A DNA stretch of 64,000 nt from positions 1 to 64,000 of the forward strand of contig JADLSH010000061.1 in NCBI GenBank assembly GCA_016169945.1, in the 5' to 3' direction. A model generated the notes under the pieces. It did no database searches and had not been told where the DNA came from. It saw only the letters and a program-made list of their open reading frames with translations. This DNA comes from Trachythela sp. YZ-2020 (lineage: Eukaryota; Cnidaria; Anthozoa; Malacalcyonacea; Clavulariidae). This document shows, piece by piece, positions 54,432-64,000 of the stretch (within the stretch, counting starts at the first letter, position 1; the number at the start of each line of letters is the position of its first letter). The position numbers and the translations under genes were made by a program.

Positions 54432-55828
54432 TCCAAGTGACTATTATCAAAACCGCGGATGCCTCCTGTCGCCCGAAATAAGGTGTCATGTTTTCGCCTC
54501 AAAGCATTCAGAAATGCGACTACATTCCTAACGTCGTGGAATCGACATCTTGAAAATATCGACATCTGATTACTCTGCGAGAAATTGTGCTGAGATTAGC
54601 TAATAATGGTGTGACATTTGTATAGGTAATAATATAGTTTCGAGTGCAATTACGGATAAACATGCACGAGTGAGTTTTTAAAAAACTGACGAGTAATCCA
54701 TATTTTCAGATGTCAAATGGTCCGTAGCTTACTTGTATCGTTGCGAACAAATATGACCAAATACGACACAATTTGAAAACACATTTTCACCTTTGTGCCC
54801 AAGAATATTCTTCGAATTTTCGACCATTTGCCCAAATGGAGGTTGCCTTTCAGGGAAACAATAGGCAATTGCAAGGCTCTGCAAACTTCCAGTTTCGTAA
54901 AATGTTTTAAATGTTGTTAAATCGCGAGTTAAACGAACTATAAGCCTTGATTATTTTAAAGTTTGAATCCAAAATGGTGGAAAAATAAATCGGATCAAAG
55001 TTGGTCTTCTTTTATCCCAATGATACAAAAAAGGTATCATTGGACAGCTAAAAGCCTAATCTTTATTGCTATAGAAAAAGTAAATGTCTATACCTAATAA
55101 CCAACGCATGATAACATCCTAAAGTTGGATTATCCATTTTCTGATACACCCAGGATATTCTGCCTCCTGCCATAAAGTACATGCAGGGCATGGGTAAAAT
55201 TTGGTAGAGTGAGGAATACGGAATGCAGAATCTGCCAAAAAAGTTATTGAGAATATACAGAAATACATTCACAGTATTCCTCCCACATAATGCCCGGGGG
55301 GCCGGAGGGAATTAAGATTGGGACAGTATGCGAATTTCTGCCAAGGGAAAGTGGTAGTGGTTTACCGCGCTTGTGTGTTGGAGCTGGGGAAGTGGGCGTG
55401 CGATAAACCTCTTTAGAAACTGCTAGACGCCGCAAAACGGTTAAATCACCGCGAAATGGTGAAATGATGACTAACTCTGCCGGAAACCGTCATTTTAAGC
55501 ATTAACCACGCACGTGGGTACTACGTCATATGCTAATGTTCACGCTTGATAAAGCGTATTTGACCTATCCCTGCCACAGAGTGGGAATAATTCCACAGTC
55601 AATAGCCTATACATCGATTTCAACTAGACTCCACATTTCCTTCCATTCCGGGGGGAGGCCGTAGATTGAAAACACAGAGTCTGTCAAAAAGTCCTTGTCT
55701 AGGCTATTTATTTACGTTTATTTGATTTCATTTAATTAGAGATATAATTATGCACCCTACGGTCCCTAGATAATATTAACAAAATTCTTCTTATTGTCGT
55801 TAACACTTGTGTACATTTCAAACATTAC
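54432..55828. other. Helicase intron 5, unit C
   Basis: Collinear with unit B. It has an extra 90-bp block at about 55160-55250 (TCTGCCTCCTGCCATAAAGT onward) and lacks about 65 bp of B after GTTAAATCACCGCGAAATG. No gene. Confidence 0.55.
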
Positions 55829-55977
55829 CTTTAGATTTCCTTTAGTCCAAGCATGATGTACTTTAGTTCGAGTCTCTGGTGTCAGATCACCATGGTAACA
55901 ATTGGCGCTAACTTCACGACTACGAAGTCCTGAGGCAACATCAAATGAATCTTTCTTTGAAAAACAGTACACTATTC
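55829..55977 (-). CDS. RECQL: RECQL copy C exon 5
   Basis: 149 bp, intact. The two changes from B near the middle turn RSRQVS into RSREVS. Confidence 0.88.
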
Positions 55978-56117
55978 CTAAATGGCAAGAAAACGTATAA
56001 TACTGTTGTCAAGATGTTTAACATGGGAACAAGTGGTTCTAATTTAATTGTAACAGCACAAACATATCAGAGAGACTGTGAATTACAGTAAAGCAAAGCG
56101 CTTGACGTCCATATGCG

Positions 56118-56258
56118 CTGGTTGTATAAAAGAGTAGTTAAAGTTAACTATAGTTAGGGCGAAGGTTAACCAATCAGAATCGCGCATTTTAGAGTTAACT
56201 ATACTATTTAACTACAAAACGGGTAGTTAAAAGGTAGTTAAGACTTTTATACAACCGG
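56118..56258. repeat. 141-bp MITE (unit C)
   Basis: Third copy of the CCGGTTGTATAAAAG element at the same intron position. Confidence 0.82.
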
Positions 56259-56276
56259 CTCCAGGCATATATATTG

Positions 56277-56713
56277 CGAGTTAAGAGAGTTGATAAGAGT
56301 TGGCAATCGAGGTTTTGCATGAGAGTTTCATCAATTCTCATGCCCCGGTCAAATGAGAACAAGAGTTGCATGAGAGTTGACTGGATATTACCACGTGAAC
56401 CGGTCAAACGAGGGTAAACTCTCATCAAAATTTGAACTAGCTCAAGAGCATGAGAGTTGATGAGAGTTGGCAAGCGATAGACGATAGTTTGCATGAAAGT
56501 TGGCGAAGGTGTGTAAAGAAAGGTGTGCAAAAAGGAAGTGCGTTCCACCTTGGTGTATTTTCTTACACACAATATGTGTTTTCTTTTCCGAAAGTGCGTA
56601 GAAAAGTGTGTAAAACATACACACTTTTGGTGTGTAATTAAACACACCTGTTTTTAGAGTGAAACGCGAGCGTCAACTCTCATTGACTCTCAGCAACTCT
56701 CATCCTCGTTTGC
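56277..56713. repeat. Palindromic minisatellite/foldback (unit C)
   Basis: Keeps the full left GAGAGTTG arm as in A but has fewer ACACACC palindromes. Confidence 0.75.
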
Positions 56714-56827
56714 CCAGGGCCTTACTCGAAATAAATATTATGGAAAAGCAAAAATTACTATTTACAGCACGTGGTATAACACCAATTCTTGTGCATCTTA
56801 TTCAAGAAACAAATACATATCTATTAC

Positions 56828-56909
56828 CTGACTGTCCTGAAAACTGCGTTTTAATTACAGATGCAATCTCATCTATTATGTCTTCAGAAGTTGACGGTTT
56901 CCTTCGAAC
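56828..56909 (-). CDS. RECQL: RECQL copy C exon 4
   Basis: 82 bp, apparently identical in sequence to copy A exon 4. Confidence 0.86.
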
Positions 56910-57169
56910 CTGAAAGATATGGTAGATGTTAAAAACTAATCGCTAGTTGCTTTTTGACAACTAAGTTTTTGCTTCGTCTATAACACACGTTTCTCTATGA
57001 ACGTCAAAGAGGATAACGATTTATAATATTGTTTGAAGGGTCAATGGCGTCCAAATTGAAGATTTGTCTCACAACTTAACATTTACGCGGCGGTGAATCT
57101 CTTTCGATGATGTAAAGCCATACTTCCTGGCAATTTTGCATATTATTAATGTATATTTTTGATGAAATC

Positions 57170-57314
57170 CTGCGGTTAAGTTAGATCAAACTATACCTGA
57201 AAATACAATAAGAACTTCGAAGTTTAGCTACTAACTTTCAGACGAAGGTCCTTTGCTCGAAACATCGAAATTCTTATTGCATTTTTCAGGTAGTTATATA
57301 CAACTTAACCGCAG
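57170..57314. repeat. CTGCGGTTAAG palindromic MITE (unit C)
   Basis: Full-length palindrome as in A, with TA at the right border; the left border has CC in place of TA, as in unit B. Confidence 0.72.
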
Positions 57315-58343
57315 TATTTCGCAAAGATACTACCTACACTGGCACAACACGTTCGAGATATATTTAATGGATTATTAAGAGAGCTACGATAGACTCACAT
57401 TTCGGTGTTAGCCAAAACAAAGAGCGGAAAACAAAGACAATTAGATAAAGACTAATTGTGTAAGGTCGCTATACCTTCACTATTTTGGTTGAGAGAAACT
57501 TGTAACATCACAGCCTGGACAACTTCTTAAACTCTCCAAGGCTTTGATTATTCTTTTCTTCTGTGCTATTTGAAAATTTCATTGTTCTGATAGACTTCGT
57601 CGTCATGTTGCCTTCCTCCCTGCTCAAAGTCTTTAATACTGTATATTGGGACTAGCAGTCAAAATACAATCTTGATCCTTCCATTTCCGTGTCTGCAACT
57701 TGTTTTGTATTTCATTAATACTGCATGCCTGGCTAACTGCCAATCATACAAATTGTAATTTTGCAGCGGTTACAGACTAACAAATGTAGTTGTATTCGAA
57801 CTGTGATTATATGTACAAAAAAATCGCGATGTGGAATATTTATACAAGGTAAACCGATCCCTTCTCATTATATAGAAGAACTTTTTGTAGCAGTTGCGTT
57901 AATAGTCGCGTTAAAAATAAACGATGAATCAATACGTTCGCATGCTTTGAGTCCGTTTGTACTCTCTATTCTCAACTTGAACTGCGTTAGTCTACATCCT
58001 GTCTCCGGAGTCGATATTTGATCAACACATCATCCACGATGCATCTCAAGTATATCTCAAACGCTTTGTCGTCGTTGTTACATACGATAACCATGGACAT
58101 CGTCTTACAATGTCTGCTAATAAGTTCATTACTAAAAATCTTATCCATTTTTGTTCCTGGCATTCGACTTATATTTAATAACTCGTATGACTTCAACGAT
58201 GCTAAAATACGACCTTCTTCTTTGTAACGGCTACGGAACTCGTTTCTACGATTGGCAGTTAATCAGGCGGTATTAATGAAATTTAAACCAGTAACAGAAC
58301 CAGAATTGGGAAGGTTTTTGTATTGTGACGGCGATATTATTAC
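57315..58343. other. Helicase intron 3, unit C, no gene seen
   Basis: Shares blocks with 10946-12100 of unit A. The frame at 57761-58018 is open here but differs from the unit A frame by shifts, so it is not taken as a gene. Confidence 0.55.
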
Positions 58344-58585
58344 CTCGTAATAAAGATTGGGACGATTGAAAGAAGCTTTAAGTAAAACACAGTTTGATCT
58401 CAAGTTCAGAATTTTCTTCACATCTTCGATGACACGTGATGTCGCTGTAGCTGTAAGTCCGAGAATTGGAGAATTTGGAAATTGCCTTTTAAGAATTCCA
58501 AGAATTTTATAGTCGGGTCTGAAGTCATGTCCCCATTGGCTGGTGCAGTGTACTTCGTCAATCACAATACGGGACAGGCAGCCAG
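58344..58585 (-). CDS. RECQL: RECQL copy C exon 3
   Basis: 242 bp, intact, with DEVH and the aromatic loop. Confidence 0.9.
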
Positions 58586-58798
58586 CTGAAATAAGAAAGA
58601 CTAACGTCAGTTGTTTTACTTTATATTGAGCGATTGCCTCCTTTATACGGATTATAGGAACAAATACATGAATTGTTAGACGAACTTCCTTATTTTAGCT
58701 GGAGTTTGTCCAGGCGAATATTATCCGTCTCTGTTATATATCGCAACATTGTTTGCAAATAAGTATTTTTTGCTTCACTAATTATCTATCTTTAGGTC

Positions 58799-58981
58799 AT
58801 GGGTTTGTTTTCCACCGCGGTCAAGCACTTTCTCAGCAGCTTCGGGCACACCGGTTTTCTTCTGAGAAAATACTGGATCAATGAGGGATGGTCCTTACTT
58901 GACTTCTGGGAAAATATTTCAGAACTGCCAGAAAAACCCAAATTGATTCGACAATCTCTTACCCAAAATGACTTTATAACT
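58799..58981 (+). other. Small ORF antisense in helicase intron 2, unit C
   Basis: Counterpart of 33671-33853, again 61 codons. Residue changes such as L/W, R/W, T/P and G/D between the two suggest no selection. Confidence 0.25.
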
Positions 58982-58984
58982 TGA

Positions 58985-60659
58985 ACTTCACTTCGTTGAA
59001 ACGAATAAAATGGTAACGGTTATCAAATTAGTTTAACAGGCCGTTTTTAGCTAATTCTCGACACTTCCAAAATTTTTCGCTCAAGTTAAAAAGCAGCTAT
59101 CTCGGCCAATAATGCATGAAAATGCACATGGCGCATATCAAAATTAAAGTTAGACATTACTAAATGCAAAAAACCTTGTTTAAGTGTAATAGCTCGTTTA
59201 GCTTTTAAGTTATACTAAATTAAACAGGAGAACTTTTCTTGCGCCACCCAGTAGATGCCTTAAGATTGAGGTTTAGAATTTGTACTTCAAACTAAACTGC
59301 AGTTAGAGGTTAAACGTCAGAGTAAGAATGAAGTATACAAACTCTGAGTATACACAACTCTTGTTTTAGAATTGTGCTTTATTTAAGGATTAAAGCACTC
59401 TGTGAGTGCATTATCGGGATTTACAAGCACGAGTTCACGAACAAGGAACGAGAGTTTCATACTGCACGAGATGCAGTATTAAACTTCGAGTTCCTTGTTC
59501 GTGAACGAGTGCTTGTAAATCACGTTTTAATATTCAATTTGAGTAAACGCTTTGGCGGTATTTTTTTATTTATGAATTATGAGCAAAAATATTCTATAAA
59601 CTTTGTAGAACTAACTGTTTCCTTGTTTAGTTTTGATAGTATTAAAAAGTGTTTTTAGAATATTTTAAAACGACAAATAGCTTTGATATAAGAAACAACC
59701 TTGTTGTTGTTTTGAATCTGTCCGCCGAATTACGAATATATTTTCAACCGGCTTCGCCGCTTCGCCACTCATTCACAACTTATATTCCGTAAATTCGTAA
59801 AATAAACTAAATAAACAACAGATGTTTACGTTTAACTACGGAATTATTTTAGAAATTTGGCCACTTCGTGGTTTTGGGATTGTCTTCCTTTTAAAATAAA
59901 CGACTAAATCTTATAAACTTTTCTAGTCGTGAATTCGGGCGCCATCTTGCCGTGCTGATATAAACTATAACGGCACGGCCGTGCGTTGTTGCTATATAAA
60001 ATGCACACACGTGGTACAAATTGACCAATAAGAACGCGAGTTTACAAAAATTGAATATTAAAGTTGGTTCCAACCTTACTTGTGTTTTAAACATAACTCT
60101 TGAGTGCAATAAGAAGATAAGATGATGTTTTAAGCATTTTGTTCTAGCAATACTAGAATATAGATTGATATTTTCGGAGAAAAATGCTTAGGGTTTATTC
60201 ATACGCCAAAACAATTCCCATGACACGTTGAAAATCTGAAAATTTACTGCAAATTCGACTGCGGCAATCTAGTCACGTGGTCAGAATACTTTGATATGCA
60301 TATTTTAATCATTTCAGTCTTAGCTACATGTTATGATTCAACTGCAAATTTATCCTGACGCGATGGAGTTGACTGGATGCGCAGTCGAAAGTGGATAACG
60401 GAAGAACCAAAGGTCAAATTTTAATATAAAGCTGGGGTGTGCTGTAAATTAGGCCGATTTTTATTACATAATTTAAGCCATTTAATCATTCGCCATTCCT
60501 TCGGCAGAATTGCGACAAACTTGAAAAAGTTCGTGAACTTTTTCAAGTTTGAAGGCACTAGATCACATCGCTCAGCAGCGGACACTGTGCCTTCAAGGTC
60601 TAGAGCTATTGTCAGACCACACTGTAAACACGGCTAACGTAACACAACTACCTCCGTAC
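58985..60659. other. Rest of helicase intron 2, unit C
   Basis: Collinear with 33857-35351. It has an insertion of about 230 bp at about 59550-59770 (GGCGGTATTTTTTTATTTATG onward) in the middle of the foldback, and an extra inverted AAAAAGTTCGTGAACTTTTT hairpin near 60525-60545. No gene seen. Confidence 0.5.
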
Positions 60660-60971
60660 CTGTGTAAGCCTTTTCAAGTTTCGCCATAAATCGTTTACTC
60701 TTGGCAATCTTCTCTGGTGTAACATACAAAACCTTCAATCCTGAATCTTTGGTTATCATCTTACTATGCACATTATTGACATGTACTTTAGAACTACCAG
60801 CATTCAGTAAGCTAGCTTCAATATTATATTCCTGCAGTGACATAAGTTGGTCTTCCATCAGAGATACCAGAGGTGATATCACCAGTGTAAATCCTGGTGA
60901 TACCAAGGCTGGGAGTTGAAATGTGAGACTTTTACCACCACCAGTAGGCATAATAAGAATACAGTCCAAGC
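60660..60971 (-). CDS. RECQL: RECQL copy C exon 2
   Basis: 312 bp, intact. By eye it carries a few substitutions relative to A and B, of which one alters a residue (PALV for PALI). Confidence 0.92.
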
Positions 60972-61010
60972 CTAAAACCAAATAACGATTTTTATCATAC
61001 ATACAGTACA

Positions 61011-61144
61011 AAGTTTATTCTCTATCCTGATTGGTCAACTAACCCCGCCTAATTCCCAATATCCTGTAGCTTTCACGTTATCTTTCACGTTATCTTTCAC
61101 GAGTCCAAGCCCCTAGCGCGGTCGGCAGCTAGCACGCGAAATAT
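61011..61144. other. Breakpoint of tandem unit C
   Basis: After CATACATACAGTACA the sequence no longer follows units A and B. A triplicated TTTCACGTTATC-like motif lies at about 61070-61100. No gene. Confidence 0.6.
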
Positions 61145-61562
61145 GCCAGTTCGGAGTTTCGGGATAAAATTGCAGTTGAATCATAACATGTACTGTAACT
61201 AAGAATGGAAGAATTAAAATATGCATAGCAACTGTTCAAGCAATCATTTGTGTTTCACATTTAGCCACAATAGAACTGTCATTAAATAATTTTTGTAGTA
61301 GCGTATTTTGTCTTCTGTGTAAGCAAAATAAAGAAAGGTGCACTTAAGGGAATACATTTTCTAATTAAAGCGAGTCAACCGTGAGGAAACTAATTGTTCT
61401 TCGAGCAACTTTGCATATTCAAATGATCAATTGAACAGTTGAATACTTCGATATGCATATTTCAATTATTTCAGTCTCAGCTATACATGTTATAATTCAA
61501 CTGGAATTTGATCCCGACGCAGAACGCGTCATTTGGATGCGCAGTCGAAACGCCGAACTGGC
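61145..61562. mobile_element. 418-bp MITE with GCCAGTTCGGAGTTTCG ends
   Basis: Relative of 14513-14873. The right end is GCGCAGTCGAAACGCCGAAC then TGGC. Interior noncoding. Confidence 0.72.
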
Positions 61563-62284
61563 TTATTTTAATAGCCGACAAATTATTTTCAGAGAATAGA
61601 CAATATGGAGTTTAAGATCTACGACGAGGCAGCTCGACGACGAGGCAGCTCGACGACGCGCCTTCGAAACAAAGAAATTCTTCATGCAAGACAAAAGAAA
61701 TGAATAATTTTTGGTCCCAGGGACATCCTCAACAACGTTGTCATTCTTATCACGACCTTAAACTCAGCATTAATTATCACGTCTTTAGAACAAGGTGAAA
61801 GCTTGCTGTGACGTTATAAGTTTTACTCAAAGTCGACCTTATAGCAGACACCGCCTTGTTTCAGCCATCTTAGCTGTTTGCAGGTTTAGATGAACAATTT
61901 TCAAACAGTTTTGAAGCTGTAATGAAATTCCATAACGCTCTTTTTAGTCGCTGGGGCAACAGCGACTATAGGTTTCCGTTTCATTTGTCGACAATCTGCA
62001 ATCGGTCACAAAACGACGTGACAAATGGACGTTATTTTTAATAGTTAATTTATACTACAAAAAGTTTGCCAACTGCATGTGGGACCAAATTTGTTTAGGT
62101 ATAACTGAACGTGCGCGATCGTTCTTATGGAAATACCCCAATACAATTCTCTCTATCCCAGAGGTGGGAAAAGTATCGGATCCTGGGAACCTATTGCATA
62201 TTACTCTCGTCGAAGTAAGACGTGTCTAAAAACGCTCCGGTAAACCTATTGACATAACTTAAAATTGTAAACTAATCTGTACTG
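61563..62284. other. Leader region before the terminal LINE
   Basis: Contains three GACGAGGCAGCTC-type repeats (about 61623-61660). Probably the LINE's 5' untranslated region or host sequence. No frame is convincing. Confidence 0.4.
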
Positions 62285-62770
62285 ATGGCATCAGCAGCAA
62301 AGCTTAGAAAAGAGAACCAAGCCTTAAAGAAAGATATTGCTGAACTAGAAGGAAGGCTGGATAAAATCACTGAAGAGATTGCAAGCAAAGGCGAAGCCCA
62401 AGTCCATACTGAAGAAGAAGGCAGTCATGCACATCAACCAAGCGACAAAGATAAAGATAAGTCTATAGAATTAATTAGTGCACAATATGATGATATTATC
62501 ATGTTTAAGAACAACGTGATCGAAGACCTTAAAGATATAAAAAAGCATATTGGTACTTTATTTAATAAATGCGAGTCAATCGCGACCGCCATAGATCACA
62601 TAGAAGATTACAGTTATCAGTATAACGTTAAAATTGTCGGTATGCCGCAACCAAATGAGAATGAAACAGCTCAACAAACGACAGAACTATGTCTAAAGTT
62701 ATTTACTGCCATTGCGGTTGAAACGTCAACGTCAAACGCCAAACGCGACCGCAAGACCAGGGTCACGTGA
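62285..62770 (+). pseudogene. LINE ORF1 (coiled-coil protein), shortened
   Basis: 161 codons. The N-terminus is a coiled coil (AKLRKENQALKKDIAELEGR), followed by an acidic linker and YSYQYNVKIVGMPQPNENE, the start of the RNA-binding region typical of LINE ORF1 proteins. Relatives continue past LCLKLF. Here the frame runs into an unrelated GAACGTCAACGTCAAACGCC-like stretch and stops, so the C-terminal part is missing. The protein would coat the element's RNA. Confidence 0.65.
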
Positions 62771-62878
62771 TATTTTGCCGTTTGCGGTTTCCGGTTTTTG
62801 CGAAAAACGCAATGCTAAAGGTCTCTATTGATATCTTTAATACTTTATATTTACTTTTATTATAATAAGACTATATAG

Positions 62879-63526
62879 ATGGCATTTTTTTGTTCTGAGA
62901 CTACGCCCACTTTACCATTTCATAATTTAGACGACGAAGCTTTTCATGCAGTATTATACGAATTTGAACATGGTCCATTACACTTTGACTTAGACCGCTT
63001 AGAATCTTTATTGTTTAATCCTATTGAGCATTTGCCTTCCGCTATAGACAATTCACCCATTACTAACCTTGACCCAGATTTTAACTTGAAAGAACTTATG
63101 CCACCAAGTAGCAGGTATATGATTGAAAATGAAATTAATGACCTATTAGGGGATAGGCCAGACAACTCTGATATGTCATTTTTGCATATTAATAGCCGTA
63201 GTCTCCTTGGTAATTTTGATAAATTCAAAGCCTTAACTACAAACTTGCTCAACTCATTTTCTGTCATTGGAGTATCTGAAACTTGGCTAAACGATGACAC
63301 GTTTGAAATGGTAAATCTCCCTGGTTATAATTTCATCTCCAATCATCGCCAAGGTAAAACAGGTGGTGGAATAGGTCTTTACCTTAATGATCATTTTCAG
63401 TATAAACTTATTCAAGATTGCAAAATTTCTAATCCTGAAGTACTTGAGTCTTTGTTTGTAGAAATTATAAACCCTATTGGGAAAAACATCATTGTTGGAA
63501 CGATTTACCGCCCACCCTTGTTGTAG
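62879..63526 (+). pseudogene. LINE endonuclease domain, C-terminus lost
   Basis: 215 codons. The N-terminal about 85 residues are a leader without a recognised fold, and the endonuclease core starts near residue 100. The enzyme would nick target DNA to prime reverse transcription. The missing final motifs (GDFN-type and SDH-type) make this copy inactive. Confidence 0.72.
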
Positions 63527-64000
63527 AATATTACAAGCATTTTGACGAGTGTTTCCCCTTAAAAACTCGTAAGTGGAGTACTTCCAAGAAGTCGCAATCA
63601 CCTTGGATTACCAAAGGTTTATTAGCCTCTGTTAGAAAAAAGAGTAAGTTATATAAGAAATATCTCGCTAACCCTACTCCGACCAGGGATTCTAAATATA
63701 AGAAATACAAAAACAAATTGAACCATTTAATCAGATTAGCGAAGAAAAATTACTATGATCAAAAATTTGAATTAGCTAAAAGTGATTTGAAGCAAACATG
63801 GAAATTAATAAACGAAGTTATAAATTTCAAAAGTAAAAAGCCTTCATTACCATCGTCTTTTAAATCAAACAATGTGACGATTACAGACCCTCCTGCAATT
63901 GCTAATGGCTTTTGTAAATATTTCTCTAACATCTGCCCATCTTTAGCAAGTAAGTTTCCGATCAAATCATTCCACAAATCTTGCCCTTATCCACCTGATA
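62879..64000 (+). mobile_element. APE-type LINE ORF2, 5' part, internally deleted
   Basis: From ATG 62879 the frame encodes the apurinic-like endonuclease: FLHINSRSL (Asn), VIGVSETWL (catalytic Glu), GGGIGLYLND and IVGTIYRPP. It stops at 63524-63526. A second frame, without an ATG, opens at 63526 and runs to the window end (SPWITKGLLASVRKKSKLYK, LIRLAKKNYYDQKF, TWKLINEVIN), which is the linker before the reverse transcriptase. The jump from YRPP to this linker means that the second half of the endonuclease, with its catalytic Asp/His pair, is deleted. CR1/L2-like group by memory. Confidence 0.78.

Noticed and set aside
62879..63136. Possible separate host gene ahead of the LINE endonuclease
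   Set aside because: The frame is continuous with the endonuclease domain and is best read as the N-terminal leader of ORF2.

Overview
The window is eukaryotic DNA. It is AT-rich, its genes are split by GT-AG introns, and it is crowded with transposable elements. It carries non-LTR retrotransposons, a Penelope-like element, MULE-like and Tc1/mariner DNA transposons and many foldback or MITE elements. The protein families and repeat types look like those of a marine invertebrate, most likely a cnidarian (coral, anemone or hydrozoan). That taxonomic call is inference from remembered family resemblance, because no species marker is present.

The backbone is a tandem array. One segment appears three times in the same orientation. 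It holds the 5' two-thirds of a RecQ1-type helicase gene (RECQL, minus strand) and, divergently, the first coding exon of an F-box gene (plus strand). Unit A runs from before the window to about 22,675, unit B from 28,989 to 44,918, and unit C from 53,853 to about 61,010, where it breaks off. Helicase exons 1 to 6 can be placed to the base and have the same lengths in each unit (292, 312, 242, 82, 149 and 189 bp). Unit B carries all six with no stop. Unit A has a 1-bp deletion in exon 1 and a truncated exon 5. Unit C lacks exon 1. None carries the C-terminal RQC region.

Between A and B, and between B and C, lies a second repeated block (22,676-28,988 and 44,919-53,852). In the second copy this block is bounded by about 435-bp terminal inverted repeats. 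It encodes, now in broken frames, a large protein of a family I recognise but cannot name. The protein has an N-terminal Cys/His segment, a PIN/FEN1-like nuclease segment and a C-terminal CXC (tesmin/TSO1-like) cysteine cluster. A 5'-truncated LINE with a 7-bp target duplication interrupts the nuclease segment in both copies. The element sits exactly at the unit junctions and its flanks show no target duplication. This suggests that recombination between two older copies built the array.

Unit-specific insertions can be read against the empty site in the sister unit. Unit A has a 9.5-kb replacement (1-9,641) holding a MULE-like SWIM/PHD element, nested foldbacks and a dead Penelope-like element. 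It also has a TTAA-flanked 788-bp foldback and a dimeric insertion. Unit B has a 3,950-bp TA-flanked Tc1/mariner (DD37E) element with two convergent genes and a 909-bp TTA-flanked foldback. Element copy 2 has gained an extra LINE fragment and a 1.1-kb insert. Downstream of unit C lies another MITE and then a degraded APE-type LINE that runs off the window.
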